DNA of 64,000 nt. Origin: [Clostridium] symbiosum (GTDB lineage Bacteria; Bacillota; Clostridia; Lachnospirales; Lachnospiraceae). Each line of letters opens with the position of its first letter. Position 1 is the stretch's first letter. The stretch spans positions 414,501 through 478,500 of the forward strand of contig CP143946.1 in NCBI GenBank assembly GCA_036419695.1, written 5' to 3'. The position numbers and the translations under genes were made by a program. Shown here piece by piece: positions 42,255 to 51,179 of this stretch. The notes under the pieces were generated by a model. The model was not told the DNA's origin, ran no database searches, and saw only the letters and a program-made list of their open reading frames with translations.

Positions 42255-43067
42255 ATGAAAAGTAAATTTGTTTTAGCCCAGCTTGAGCAGAAAGGGCTGC
42301 CGGAAGAAAACCTGGAAAACGCCAAAAAAGCGGTTGCCACGGCGAAGGAACTCTATCAGCCGGACATGATGATCTTCCCCGAATGCTTTATGAGCCATTT
42401 TCCTATGGGTACCGAGCGCGCAGTCTGCCTCGGGACCGCACAGACCCTGGATGGCCCTTTTGTAACAGAGATGAGAAAACTCGCCAAAGACAACGGACTC
42501 TGGATTATCTTTGGCATGAACGAGAAGGTGGAGGATCCGGAGGATGACCGCAATTATAATTGCACTGTGGTTATCGACGGTGAGGGTGAGATTATATCCA
42601 CTTACAGGAAAACACATCTTTACGATGCGTTCGGTTTTAAGGAGTCGGATGATAACAAGCCGGGGGACAAGTTTTTTGAGCCGATTGACACCCCGTTCGG
42701 AAAAATTGGCCTCTTCGTATGCTATGAAGTGAGATTTCCGGAAGTTGCCCGCTACCAGCGTTCAAAAGGTGCGGATATCATCATCATGCCGACCGCATGG
42801 GTGCCGGGGCCGTTAAAGAGTTCCCAGTTCCGCACGCTGATTTCCGCGAGGGCGATCGAGAACACTGTTTATATGGTGGCCTGCGATCAGGTCGGTGCGA
42901 ACGGCATGGGAGAGAGTGTCGTGGTTGACCCGATGGGCGTTGTGGTTGCAAGCGCCGGCGAGGTGGAGACTCTGATTTGCGCCGAGATTGATTCGGAGCG
43001 AATTGAGCAGGTAAGGGCAAAATTACCGGCTTATAAGGACCGCCGTCCGGAGCTTTATACAATCTGA
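42255..43067 (+). CDS. Carbon-nitrogen hydrolase (nitrilase superfamily, copy 1)
   Basis: 270 residues. The catalytic triad is intact: Glu43 (IFPECFMSHFP), Lys119 (STYRKTHLYDAFG) and Cys156 (IGLFVCYEVRFPEVAR). The sequence is closest in pattern to omega-amidase/Nit2-like amidases that release ammonia from dicarboxylic acid monoamides. It is nearly identical (about 93% by eye) to the gene at 51374. Both follow TRAP operons, so the two systems probably import related amides that this cytosolic enzyme hydrolyses. A terminator follows. Confidence 0.88.
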   Translation: MKSKFVLAQLEQKGLPEENLENAKKAVATAKELYQPDMMIFPECFMSHFPMGTERAVCLGTAQTLDGPFVTEMRKLAKDNGLWIIFGMNEKVEDPEDDRNYNCTVVIDGEGEIISTYRKTHLYDAFGFKESDDNKPGDKFFEPIDTPFGKIGLFVCYEVRFPEVARYQRSKGADIIIMPTAWVPGPLKSSQFRTLISARAIENTVYMVACDQVGANGMGESVVVDPMGVVVASAGEVETLICAEIDSERIEQVRAKLPAYKDRRPELYTI

Positions 43068-43094
43068 TCCGGAAACGGCCGGGCTAATGAATGG

Positions 43095-43128
43095 AAGGTG
43101 CTTCTGATTATCGGGAAGCACCTTTTCT
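43095..43128 (+). terminator. Terminator after nitrilase copy 1
   Basis: AAGGTGCTTC and GAAGCACCTT pair perfectly around a 10-nt loop with TTCTC after. It closes the sigma-54 operon. Confidence 0.8.
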
Positions 43129-43211
43129 CAACATGACTGAATTTCCGAATTTTCCTATTATGTTATTTAAGGAAAGGTTAAAATTGGGAAAAAAGAGTGG
43201 GGGGAAAAAGA

Positions 43212-44108
43212 ATGGGATACTTATTTGCGATTGGTTCCGCGGTATTGTACGGTACTATGCCGTTTCTTGCGAAGGAAATTTTCGCCTGCGGAGGGACGGA
43301 ACTGACGGTGGTTGCATTGCGTTTTCTGTTTGCAGCACCGATAGTATTTTTGATTGTCCGTATAATGAAGATACCTTTGAAAATTACGCTGGTTGAGTTC
43401 GGAAAATTGTTTCTTTTAGCACAGGGATATGTTCTGACTAATATACTTCTGTGTTTTTCTTATAATTATATTTCATCCGGTATGGCGACAACAATCCATT
43501 TTATCTATCCGGCTTTGGTCTTTTTTATTCATGTGTCAATTTTTTCTGAGAAGTTTGACCGGATTAAGTTGATATGCGCTGTTTTGGGACTGGCTGGAGT
43601 GTTCTGTTTTTATACTCCAGAAGAAGCGGCATCCGGAGTTGGTATGGTTTTGGCATTCTGTTCCGCGTGGACGTATGCATTCTACATTATATTTGATGAG
43701 AAAAGTGGGATGGCGCTCATGAATCCATATAAGCTTTGTTTTTACATTTCTGTGATTTGTGGCCTGGAGGCTTCCTTTTTTGCCGTTCTGCGGGATGAAT
43801 TTGTTATAAAGCTTCCTTTTAAAGCATGGGGATTTGTCATAATTCTGGCATTGGGAGTTACCGTTCTTGCAATTGTATTAGCACAGGAAAGTTTAAAAAG
43901 AATCGGAGCGGAAAAAATTTCATTCCTTAGCACATTCGAGCCGATGACCAGCCTTGTTCTGGGGATTGCGCTGATGGGTGAAACGCTTAACTTCCGTACT
44001 GCCATAGGCATTACCTGTGTCCTCACTTCGGCGGTGCTGATTGTGATGGGGAAGGCAAACGGAAAAAGGCGTGAACAGGCAGTCGGGGCCAAGAGTGAGC
44101 AGAGCTGA
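43212..44108 (+). CDS. EamA-family (DMT) transporter
   Basis: 298 residues with ten predicted helices in two EamA repeats (YLFAIGSAVLYGTMPFLAKEIF; SSGMATTIHFIYPALVFFIHVSIFSEKF; SFLSTFEPMTSLVLGIALMGETLNFRTAIGITCVLTSAVLIVMGK). Members export or exchange amino acids and metabolites. The ATG at 43212 follows GGGGGG; a GTG at 43197 is less likely. It is separated by terminators from both neighbours. Confidence 0.85.
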   Translation: MGYLFAIGSAVLYGTMPFLAKEIFACGGTELTVVALRFLFAAPIVFLIVRIMKIPLKITLVEFGKLFLLAQGYVLTNILLCFSYNYISSGMATTIHFIYPALVFFIHVSIFSEKFDRIKLICAVLGLAGVFCFYTPEEAASGVGMVLAFCSAWTYAFYIIFDEKSGMALMNPYKLCFYISVICGLEASFFAVLRDEFVIKLPFKAWGFVIILALGVTVLAIVLAQESLKRIGAEKISFLSTFEPMTSLVLGIALMGETLNFRTAIGITCVLTSAVLIVMGKANGKRREQAVGAKSEQS

Positions 44109-44214
44109 TTCTAGTGGGGAGCTGTGACGTGAGCTGATGGAGCGGAGAAGTAACCGGAGCTTCATACACGTTTTACAGCCCCTTATCAGCGGGAACAATT
44201 GATGCAGAACAAAT

Positions 44215-44256
44215 AAAGAACAGCCCGAACGGCCCCGGCCGTGTGGGCTGTTCTTT
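44215..44256. terminator. Bidirectional-looking terminator
   Basis: AAAGAACAGCCC (44215-44226) and GGGCTGTTCTTT (44245-44256) are perfect 12-bp arms with ACGGCC/GGCCGT stacked inside. It separates the EamA gene from the eut regulator. Confidence 0.85.
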
Positions 44257-44341
44257 GCTGCTGAACTATAGGGCGCTGCCGGGGATGGAGAGAATAATAA
44301 TCTTCACTTTTCAGAACTCCCGGTTCCGGCCGGACATGTAA

Positions 44342-44371
44342 TTGACAACCAATGAAAAACAACGATATAAT
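44342..44371 (+). promoter_or_regulatory. Consensus sigma-A promoter of eutVW
   Basis: TTGACA (44342-44347), an 18-bp spacer and TATAAT (44366-44371), about 85 bp before eutV. The leader contains ACGGCC/GGCCGT arms near 44397 and 44431 but no terminator. Confidence 0.8.
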
Positions 44372-44456
44372 CATAGCAGAGAATATATTTTTTACGGTAC
44401 GGCCATGATGCATTCTAAGAGGCGCAAAGCGGCCGTGTGATGGGGGATGAGGGGAA

Positions 44457-45185
44457 ATGCAGCGTACAATTATAGTAGTGGATGATGAGCCGATAATCCG
44501 CCTGGATTTATGCCAGATGCTGGAATCACTGGACTTTCATGTAGTGGCGGAGGGAGAGGATGGATTTGACGCCGTTGAGCTCTGCCGTCAGAAGCATCCC
44601 GATATGGTGCTTCTGGACTTGGAAATGCCGCTTTTTGACGGGCTGACGGCTGCGGAGACGATTATTGACGGGAATCTTGCAGGCTGTGTTGTTATCTGCA
44701 CGGCTTTTGCAGACGAAGAATTTATTGCGAGGGCAGGACGCGCCGGCGTCTCTGGTTATCTGGTAAAGCCGATTGAGCCGAGGATGCTGAAACCGGCGCT
44801 GGAAGTGGCCTGGGCCCAGGGACAGCGGCTTTTAAAGACACGCGCGGAGGCGGAGGATGCCTGCCGGCGTCTGGAAGAGAATAAGATGATTGAGCAGGCC
44901 AAAGGAAAGCTTTCAAAGGAAAAGAAGATTTCCGAGTCGGATGCTTACCGTGAAATGCAGAAGGCTGCCATGCAGAAACGTGTACCAATCATTACAATTG
45001 CCAAAGCCGTTCTGGAGCGGGAGACGAGACGGGACGCAGCGGTGCGGGCCAAAGAATATCTGATGAAGCAGAAAAGGCTTACCGAACCGGAGGCGTACAG
45101 GCTGCTTTCACAGGAGGCAAATAGACGGAAGGTTTCGGTCAATGAAGCAGCCAGACAACTGTTGGAACAGGGAGGAATCACATGA
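44457..45185 (+). CDS. eutV: EutV-like response regulator with two ANTAR domains
   Basis: An RNA-binding antiterminator controlled by phosphorylation. 242 residues, against about 190 for single-ANTAR EutV. The receiver domain has an acidic pair at the start and phospho-acceptor Asp54 (MVLLDLEMPLFDG). ANTAR 1 (about 137-190) shows MIEQAKGKLSKEKKISESDAYREM. A second ANTAR (about 190-238) shows RAKEYLMKQKRLTEPEAYRLL and KVSVNEAARQLLEQG, clearly homologous to the first. Such domains bind paired hexaloop hairpins in leader RNA to prevent termination; a matching leader is upstream of eutA at 53994-54072. It overlaps eutW by 4 bp. Confidence 0.9.
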   Translation: MQRTIIVVDDEPIIRLDLCQMLESLDFHVVAEGEDGFDAVELCRQKHPDMVLLDLEMPLFDGLTAAETIIDGNLAGCVVICTAFADEEFIARAGRAGVSGYLVKPIEPRMLKPALEVAWAQGQRLLKTRAEAEDACRRLEENKMIEQAKGKLSKEKKISESDAYREMQKAAMQKRVPIITIAKAVLERETRRDAAVRAKEYLMKQKRLTEPEAYRLLSQEANRRKVSVNEAARQLLEQGGIT

Positions 45186-46240
45186 ACAGAGACGAGGTAA
45201 TAAGCCGCGCACAGCTAAGCGAATCAGGTTTTCATAAGCTGGAGCAGATCGAGGCCGTTCTGCCGTTGATGGCCGATCTGGTAGGAGCTGATCTGTTTAT
45301 AGACTGCGTGCAGCCCTCCGACGGCCGGATGTTCGTCGCGGCGCAGGCAGAACCGGGCCATATGCCCTCCTCCTACCAGAAAAGCGTGGTAGGCTGTTAT
45401 GCCAAACGGGAGGATGAACCGGCTGTCTACCGCGCCATGGAGACGAATTCCCCGGTGCGTGATATCAAGGCCGTCACCCAGGAAGAGCGGACCGTGCGAC
45501 AGGATGTGGTGCCAGTCTCGGATGAGGACGGCAGGTTTATCGGCGTGCTGATCGGCGAACGCGATGTGAGCCGCGATATAAGGCAGGAACAGAAGTATGA
45601 AGCGCTGGCGCGCAGGGTGGAAAAACAGGATCTCATCCAGGTGTCACCGGAGGATGCGGCCCGCCGTGAAGTCCATCACCGCATTAAAAACCATCTTCAG
45701 CTGATTGCGAGTATCATGAATATCCAGGCGCGCAAAACGGAGAGCGAGGAAGTGAGACAGGCCTTCCGGGAAAATACGGCCCGGGTCCTGAGCATTGCCT
45801 CGATTAATGAGCTTCTGACTTATGGAGAGAATGGCCCGGTGCCACTGAAGCCGTTCCTGGAAAAGCTCAGGCAGAATCTGGCTCTGCTCTATGATGCGGG
45901 GGCATCCGTAAGCCTTGTTCTGGAAGGAGACGACCTGACGGTGGATCAGGAGAAGGCAACCGATATCGCCCTGGTGGTCAACGAACTCGTCTCTAATGCC
46001 TATAAGCATGCGTTTACCGGGCTTGCGGGCGGCCGGATAAGAGTGATTATGAAAAAAGGGGAGATGTATTCCTCCATCACCGTGCAGGATGACGGCACCG
46101 GATTTGATTTTAACGGGGAGGACAGCTTCGGTTTCGGCATGTCCCTCGTCAGGATGACGGTCCGCGGCAAGCTGGGCGGCAAACTCTACCTCACATCGGA
46201 CAAAGAGGGAACCTCTGCCACGTTTGATTTCCGGACCTGA
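45182..46240 (+). CDS. eutW: EutW-like soluble sensor histidine kinase
   Basis: 352 residues with no membrane segment, so it senses a cytoplasmic signal, ethanolamine in the known EutVW pairs. The N-terminal ~140 residues match the H_kinase_N/GAF-PAS sensor of the PdtaS/EutW class (VLPLMADLVGADLFIDCVQPSDGRMFVAAQAEPGHM, VVPVSDEDGRFIGVLIGERDVS). The HisKA_2 box EVHHRIKNHLQLIASIMNIQ has the phospho-acceptor at His165/166. The ATPase domain has NELVSNAYKHAF and DDGTGF. Co-translation with eutV supports the pairing. Confidence 0.88.
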   Translation: MNRDEVISRAQLSESGFHKLEQIEAVLPLMADLVGADLFIDCVQPSDGRMFVAAQAEPGHMPSSYQKSVVGCYAKREDEPAVYRAMETNSPVRDIKAVTQEERTVRQDVVPVSDEDGRFIGVLIGERDVSRDIRQEQKYEALARRVEKQDLIQVSPEDAARREVHHRIKNHLQLIASIMNIQARKTESEEVRQAFRENTARVLSIASINELLTYGENGPVPLKPFLEKLRQNLALLYDAGASVSLVLEGDDLTVDQEKATDIALVVNELVSNAYKHAFTGLAGGRIRVIMKKGEMYSSITVQDDGTGFDFNGEDSFGFGMSLVRMTVRGKLGGKLYLTSDKEGTSATFDFRT

Positions 46241-46251
46241 CAGATCGTTGA

Positions 46252-46281
46252 TTGACAAGCAAAGGCGGGAAATAGTATAAT
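46252..46281 (+). promoter_or_regulatory. Consensus sigma-A promoter of the GntR gene
   Basis: TTGACA (46252-46257), an 18-bp spacer and TATAAT (46276-46281), 57 bp before the GntR start and just past the eutW stop. Confidence 0.75.
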
Positions 46282-46338
46282 AATCGTTACAGTTTCACTT
46301 AGGATAAACTGCAAACAAATGGGAAAAAGGGAGCGATT

Positions 46339-47082
46339 ATGTTACCTGAAATTGATACAAAGATCGAGAGAATCGAAAAAAACGAGTTATACAGTTCTAA
46401 AATATATAATCAGCTCAAGCTTTTGATTATCACCGGTCAGATTAAGCCGGGAACGGTTATCAATGAGAGAGAATATTCAAAGCTGCTGGATGTCAGTAGG
46501 ACACCTCTGCGCGACGCACTCCGTTCACTGGAAAATGAGGGGTGGATTGAACAGTCCGGAAAGAACCGTAAGATTGCGGTCCTTCTGTGGAGAGACATTC
46601 TGGAGTTATTCGAGATACGTGAACCTCTGGATATTCTGTGCTTTGAACTGGCTTTTCCAAAAGTGACACCGGCACATATTGCCCATCTTCGGAAAATTAT
46701 CGAGGAGATGGATCTTTTTGCCGTGCGCAATGCCAATGATTACTACACCCTGATGAAGATGGACACCAATTTCCACAACTATTTTGCCCGTATTACCGGC
46801 AACAGCCAGCTGATTAAGATACAGGACAGCATCAGTGAGAAAGTAGTCCGTTCATCCGTGCTGAGCATGAAGTACAGTATGCACGGGGGAAGGAATTTTG
46901 CCGCCGATCACATCGGGATTTTGAACAGTGTGGAAGAGGGAGATCTGGAAAAGGGGAAGGAACTGCTCCATATCCACTACGGTTCCTGGAAGAAACGCCT
47001 TCTCGTCATACCGGAGCGCTTGAACTTTGATCCGCAGGACGGGGATGCGGAAATTAAAGAAGAGTTTATTAAAAGTAACTAA
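46339..47082 (+). CDS. GntR-family regulator, FCD type
   Basis: 247 residues. N-terminal winged HTH (LKLLIITGQIKPGTVINEREYSKLLDVSRTPLRDALRSLENEGWIEQ) and a helical FCD ligand domain (DILELFEIREPLDILCFELAF, LMKMDTNFHNYFARITGNSQL, AADHIGILNSVEEGDLEKGKELLHIHY) whose His and Asp residues usually bind a metal and a carboxylate. It directly precedes a TRAP operon and two CTAAA-type palindromes, so it very likely controls that operon in response to the transported acid. Confidence 0.88.
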   Translation: MLPEIDTKIERIEKNELYSSKIYNQLKLLIITGQIKPGTVINEREYSKLLDVSRTPLRDALRSLENEGWIEQSGKNRKIAVLLWRDILELFEIREPLDILCFELAFPKVTPAHIAHLRKIIEEMDLFAVRNANDYYTLMKMDTNFHNYFARITGNSQLIKIQDSISEKVVRSSVLSMKYSMHGGRNFAADHIGILNSVEEGDLEKGKELLHIHYGSWKKRLLVIPERLNFDPQDGDAEIKEEFIKSN

Positions 47083-47194
47083 AGTTTTAGGGAATATTTT
47101 GTCAAAAATGGAGAAAAAGGATATTTTCTAAAACTTTAGTGGCAAAATAAATGAGAAGGGTATATAATGTGGTCAAACGGAAATTGAAATTTCC
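47079..47194. promoter_or_regulatory. Operator-like palindromes and promoter of the second TRAP operon
   Basis: CTAAAGTTTTAG (47079-47090) and CTAAAACTTTAG (47128-47139) are inverted versions of one imperfect palindrome; the matching arms extend to about 20 bp. A -10 TATAAT lies at 47163-47168, and a perfect palindrome GGAAATTGAAATTTCC at 47179-47194. Another palindrome, GGTATACC, is at 47217-47224. They are plausible GntR binding sites, but the long inverted pair could also fold as a hairpin after the GntR stop. Confidence 0.5.
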
Positions 47195-47333
47195 TTCTTT
47201 TATTTGACATATTTTTGGTATACCGAACACCGAATTCCAAAAACAATCAGAAGGGAAGACAAATTCCGGGGAAAACAAGGAGAACAGTGAGAAGGCTCCG
47301 GAGACATTTTGACAAAAGAAAGGAAGAAAAGGT

Positions 47334-48398
47334 ATGAAAAGAGGGTTAGCATTGACACTGACTGTAGCGATGCTGGGGAGTTTACTGGCAGGTTGTGGAA
47401 GCGGAAACGGAGGCGGAGGCAGCGCTCCGGCGGCAGCCCCAACTGCGGCGGAAGCGTCGGGAGAAGTGGAAACAGTTTCCACTCCGGATAAGATATTAAA
47501 GTTTACGGATCAGAATTCGGAGGATTCACCGGCCGGTATGTGGGAACAGAAATTTGCCGATCTTGTGAAGGAGTATACAAAAGGCCATATCCAGGTTGAC
47601 TTGTATTTTAATAATACACTGTGCGGATACGATATCCAGCCTCTGCAGGCCGGTATCTGCGATTTCATCCAGTATGTCCCGTCATCGGCGGGTGATCTGG
47701 ACAGCAGGCTGGGAGCATTTGATGCGCCTTATATTTACCGGGACGCCGATCACAGGCTCGCCGTATTTGATCCGTTCAACTCGGAACCGCTGAAGGTAAT
47801 CAATGAGGCGCTGGAAGATGACGGCGTTATGCTGCTCAGCAGTTTTAACTCCGGTTACCGCCAGATTACATGTAACTTCCCGATTAAGAACCTGAGTGAT
47901 ATGAAGGGCGCGAAGATCCGCGTGGTTCCATCCGACCTCTATCAGCAGCTTTTCACTGCTTTCGGCGCAGCGGCAACACCGATGGCATTTTCTGAGGTGG
48001 CGACGGCGCTGATTACCAATGTAATCGACGGCCAGGAGAATCCGTATTCCGTAATCGTGACCAATGCCTTATATGAGGTTCAGAAATACTGTATGGAGAC
48101 CAATCATCTGCCGACGAACCATGGCCTCTGGATGAACAGGAACACTTATGAAGGACTGACTCCGGATCAGCAGCAGGCAGTACTGCAGGCCGCTTATGAC
48201 GCATCCGCTTATATGGACGAGTACATCCTGGATAAGGTGGAGGAATATAAGAAAATCTGTGAAGACAACGGAATGGAGATTATCGATGAGAATAACGGTC
48301 TCGATATGGCGGCATTCAAAGAAGCGGCCGAAAGCGTTTACGACTATTTCGGCGATGACTGGGGAGAGATGCCGGATCTGATCCGTGCAGTCAAGTAA
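47334..48398 (+). CDS. TRAP transporter substrate-binding protein (DctP family, copy 2)
   Basis: 354 residues with lipoprotein signal TVAMLGSLLAGCGSGNG. DctP core AKIRVVPSDLYQQLFTAFGAAATPMAFSEVATALITNVIDGQENP with the ligand Arg. It is only distantly similar to the copy at 39366, so the ligand may differ. First gene of the GntR-linked TRAP operon. Confidence 0.88.
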   Translation: MKRGLALTLTVAMLGSLLAGCGSGNGGGGSAPAAAPTAAEASGEVETVSTPDKILKFTDQNSEDSPAGMWEQKFADLVKEYTKGHIQVDLYFNNTLCGYDIQPLQAGICDFIQYVPSSAGDLDSRLGAFDAPYIYRDADHRLAVFDPFNSEPLKVINEALEDDGVMLLSSFNSGYRQITCNFPIKNLSDMKGAKIRVVPSDLYQQLFTAFGAAATPMAFSEVATALITNVIDGQENPYSVIVTNALYEVQKYCMETNHLPTNHGLWMNRNTYEGLTPDQQQAVLQAAYDASAYMDEYILDKVEEYKKICEDNGMEIIDENNGLDMAAFKEAAESVYDYFGDDWGEMPDLIRAVK

Positions 48399-48404
48399 AA
48401 TCAG

Positions 48405-48473
48405 GTTACTATTCACGGCTCATGTTCAGCCTGATGTTACCATTTTGTTACTGCTCACAGAGAGAACAGTAAC
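48405..48473. repeat. Fragment of the GTTACTATTCAC repeat family
   Basis: GTTACTATTCACGGC at 48405 matches the left end of the full element at 51180. A hairpin GTTACTG/CAGTAAC at 48447-48473 follows. The core is missing. Confidence 0.6.
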
Positions 48474-48502
48474 ACCGTTTTGAATGAAAAGGAGAAATTA
48501 AT

Positions 48503-48988
48503 ATGTCAATACTGGGTAAAGCGTGGAATGCATTCAGAAACTTTATCAGTGGCATAAGCGGGATTTGGTGTATCATCATTATCGCGGCTCTTGATATTCA
48601 GATTTTCTGCCGTACTTTTTTAGGATATTCGACAACCTGGAGTGAGGAGGTTGCGGAACTGTGCTTTGTCGGCCTGATTTTCTGCTATCTGGCACAGTGC
48701 GAAAAAGAGGGAGCCCACCTGCAGCTGGAAATTCTTTTCCAGATTTGGCCAAAATTAAAGTTTTACATGGATGTGGCGGGGAAGACGATCTGCATTATAT
48801 ACTGCGCGTTTGTCATTTACAGTGAGTCCCTGCTGATTCCCACAACAATGAAACTGACGACGGCCGCATGCCATATCCCGATCCGCTATGTACATTATCT
48901 GATTGTGCTGGGGTCTGCCATGTGGATTATACAGGAATGCATCAGCCTGTTTGAAATATTTAAGGAGAGGAGGGCACAGAAAGCATGA
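48503..48988 (+). CDS. TRAP transporter small permease (DctQ family, copy 2)
   Basis: 161 residues, four membrane helices, with the DctQ signature STTWSEEVAELCFVGLIFCYLAQCEKEGAHLQLEIL. Its stop overlaps the DctM start by 4 bp. Confidence 0.87.
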   Translation: MSILGKAWNAFRNFISGISGIWCIIIIAALDIQIFCRTFLGYSTTWSEEVAELCFVGLIFCYLAQCEKEGAHLQLEILFQIWPKLKFYMDVAGKTICIIYCAFVIYSESLLIPTTMKLTTAACHIPIRYVHYLIVLGSAMWIIQECISLFEIFKERRAQKA

Positions 48989-50286
48989 ATATGATTTTAC
49001 TGCTGCTCGGCTTTGTGGGCCTGCTGGCCGTGGGGGCGCCGATTGTCGTTGCCATGGGCCTGCCCGCAATTGTCTATTATATTGTGTCGGGGACTTCACT
49101 TTCACTGGTAGCCTATTCCTTCTACCAGTCCACGATGTCATTCTCTCTGCTGGCTGTCCCTGCATTCATTCTGATGGGAAACCTGGTAAGTGAACTGGGG
49201 GAGACCACAAGGGCGTTTGATTTTGCCCGCGCCCTGTCAAAGGGAAAACGCGGCTATTCCTCCCGTATCGCAGTCGTCCTGAGCCTGATTTTTGCCGGCA
49301 TGTCCGGAGCGGCTATCGCAGGTGTCTGCGGACTGGGACCAATTTTCGTAGATTCAATGGAGGAAGAGGGATACGAGAGAGACTACGGCGCGGCGCTGAC
49401 GATTGCCGCCTCCACCGTGGGCCCTATCTTCCCGCCGAGTATTCCTCTGGTCCTCTATGCAACGATTGCACAGATTTCAAGCGTCAAGTCGCTGCTGGGC
49501 GGCGTGGGGCCGGGCATCCTGATGTCCCTGATGCTTCTGTTCTATGTACTTCTTGTAGATAAGAAAAAACTGGTGAACCCGCCGATGGCGAAAGCGCTGG
49601 TGAAAGAGGAACGGTCCATGGGAGAATTACTGCTGCGCGCCCTCCCGATTGCCATTGCTCCGGTTTTAATTCTGATTACCATGCTCTCCGGTATCTTCAG
49701 CCCCGGTGAGACGGGCGGCATGGCGGTTCTTTACATGCTGCTTTTGGGAATCTTCCACCGCTCACTGACCTGGCGCGGCTTCTGGAAATGCGTGAAGGAG
49801 ACGTGTAAATCGGTCAGCTCGATTATGGTTATCATGACGGCAGGCGGCATTTTTACAAAAGCGCTGATGCTTGAAAATCTTCCGGCCAAGATTATTGCCC
49901 TGCTGGGACCGGTGGCCAATGTTCCGATTGCAGTCATTCTGATCGTCAACATCATCCTGTTGATTATGGGAATGTTTATGGAAAGCAACTGCGCCCTGAT
50001 TCTGACGGCTCCCATCGTGCTTCAGATAACGCAGGGATTCGGGATGGATCCCGTTTACATCGGCGTGATGATGGTTATGAACCTGATGATAGGACTGAGC
50101 ACCCCGCCGTTCGGGCTTTGCATCTATGCGGTCTCTCGCGTTGCCAACGTGCCCTCGGAGAAGGTTATCAAGTCGGTGATACCAATGTACATACCTCTGG
50201 GAATCGCGCTGATCCTGACGTCGCTGATTCCGGCGATTACAACTTTTGTTCCCAATACGATTATGGGACTTTTGGCCGGCGGCTGA
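48985..50286 (+). CDS. TRAP transporter large permease (DctM family, copy 2)
   Basis: 433 residues, about twelve helices. FAGMSGAAIAGVCGLGPIFVDSM, GPIFPPSIPLVLYATIAQISSVKSLLGGVGPGILM and IGLSTPPFGLCIYAVSRVANV are DctM motifs. Together with the two preceding genes it forms a complete tripartite importer. Confidence 0.92.
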   Translation: MNMILLLLGFVGLLAVGAPIVVAMGLPAIVYYIVSGTSLSLVAYSFYQSTMSFSLLAVPAFILMGNLVSELGETTRAFDFARALSKGKRGYSSRIAVVLSLIFAGMSGAAIAGVCGLGPIFVDSMEEEGYERDYGAALTIAASTVGPIFPPSIPLVLYATIAQISSVKSLLGGVGPGILMSLMLLFYVLLVDKKKLVNPPMAKALVKEERSMGELLLRALPIAIAPVLILITMLSGIFSPGETGGMAVLYMLLLGIFHRSLTWRGFWKCVKETCKSVSSIMVIMTAGGIFTKALMLENLPAKIIALLGPVANVPIAVILIVNIILLIMGMFMESNCALILTAPIVLQITQGFGMDPVYIGVMMVMNLMIGLSTPPFGLCIYAVSRVANVPSEKVIKSVIPMYIPLGIALILTSLIPAITTFVPNTIMGLLAGG

Positions 50287-50306
50287 TGCGCGTTTGGGAG
50301 GATTTT

Positions 50307-50401
50307 GTTGCTATTCACAGCGGCTATTTTGCGAGGTGTTTTCACTCGCATTTTGAGTGAAAGTCCCGAGTTATACGGCGCGAGACGGTATTAAAATACC
50401 A
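50307..50401. repeat. Truncated copy of the GTTACTATTCAC repeat
   Basis: Begins GTTGCTATTCACAGCGG and keeps the first hairpin (TTTTCACTC/GAGTGAAA) and a changed second hairpin (GGTATT/AATACC), then stops. Same orientation as the 51180 copy. Confidence 0.7.
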
Positions 50402-50469
50402 TAGTCCTGCCGATAACCCAAATTAAAAATAAAAACAATAAATATAGGAAAAGAAAGGATAGAAACATC

Positions 50470-51132
50470 ATGACACAGAACGAATTATTTGAAATTGCAC
50501 TTACTACGGATCCGGCCCAGATTGGACACCATGTCCAGGGAGGGTATATGACCGGAATTTACCCAATCAGCGATGAAATTAAAGCCATCGGACCGGCATT
50601 TACCATTCGTCTTCCAGGGACGGACAATGCGATGCTTTACTATGCGATGAAGCTGGCGCCGAAGGGCTCCATGATTGTCATAGACAGAATGGGTGACAAG
50701 CGGATTGCCTGCCTTGGCGAGATGGTGGCACTATCCGCCAAAACCCTGGGAATGGCGGGAATCGTTGTGGACGGCCCAAACACCGATACCAGAGCGATCC
50801 GCGCCATGGGGTTCCCGGTATTTTCCACGGGACGCGCCTGCGTGACAAACACCTTTAAGGGACTTGACGGCGAATACGGCGTGCCGGTCAACTGCGGCGG
50901 CTGCGTAGTGCGCCCGGGCGATATTGTTTACGGCGACGTGGACGGAGTTATCTGCGCCCCGGCATCCCAGTTTGAGGAGCTGGTAAAGGCGGCAAAGGCG
51001 ATGGATGCCAATGAAGTGAAATGGAGAGAAAACTTTGCAGAAGGCGGATATGTTGATAAATTCGTAAACCTGGAGCGCCTTGTAAAAGAAGGGGTTAAGG
51101 GAGCTATCGGTGAACTGAGCAAGGTAAAATAA
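50470..51132 (+). CDS. RraA-like / HMG-aldolase-family protein
   Basis: 220 residues with the RraA fold (GPAFTIRLPGTDNAMLYYAMKLAPKGSMIVID, CLGEMVALSAKTLGMAGIVVDGPNTDTRAIRAMGFPVFSTG, YGDVDGVICAP). In the aldolases of this family the motif D-G-x-x-R-D supplies an Arg for the pyruvate carboxylate; here it reads DGPNTD, so that Arg is Thr while the Asp stays. It may be a non-aldolase or use another residue. Between a TRAP importer and a nitrilase it probably acts on the imported acid or its product. Confidence 0.75.
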   Translation: MTQNELFEIALTTDPAQIGHHVQGGYMTGIYPISDEIKAIGPAFTIRLPGTDNAMLYYAMKLAPKGSMIVIDRMGDKRIACLGEMVALSAKTLGMAGIVVDGPNTDTRAIRAMGFPVFSTGRACVTNTFKGLDGEYGVPVNCGGCVVRPGDIVYGDVDGVICAPASQFEELVKAAKAMDANEVKWRENFAEGGYVDKFVNLERLVKEGVKGAIGELSKVK

Positions 51133-51179
51133 TGTCAATTCCGCCCGCAGCGGGCTTCTATTTGCGGGGGTATGGATAG

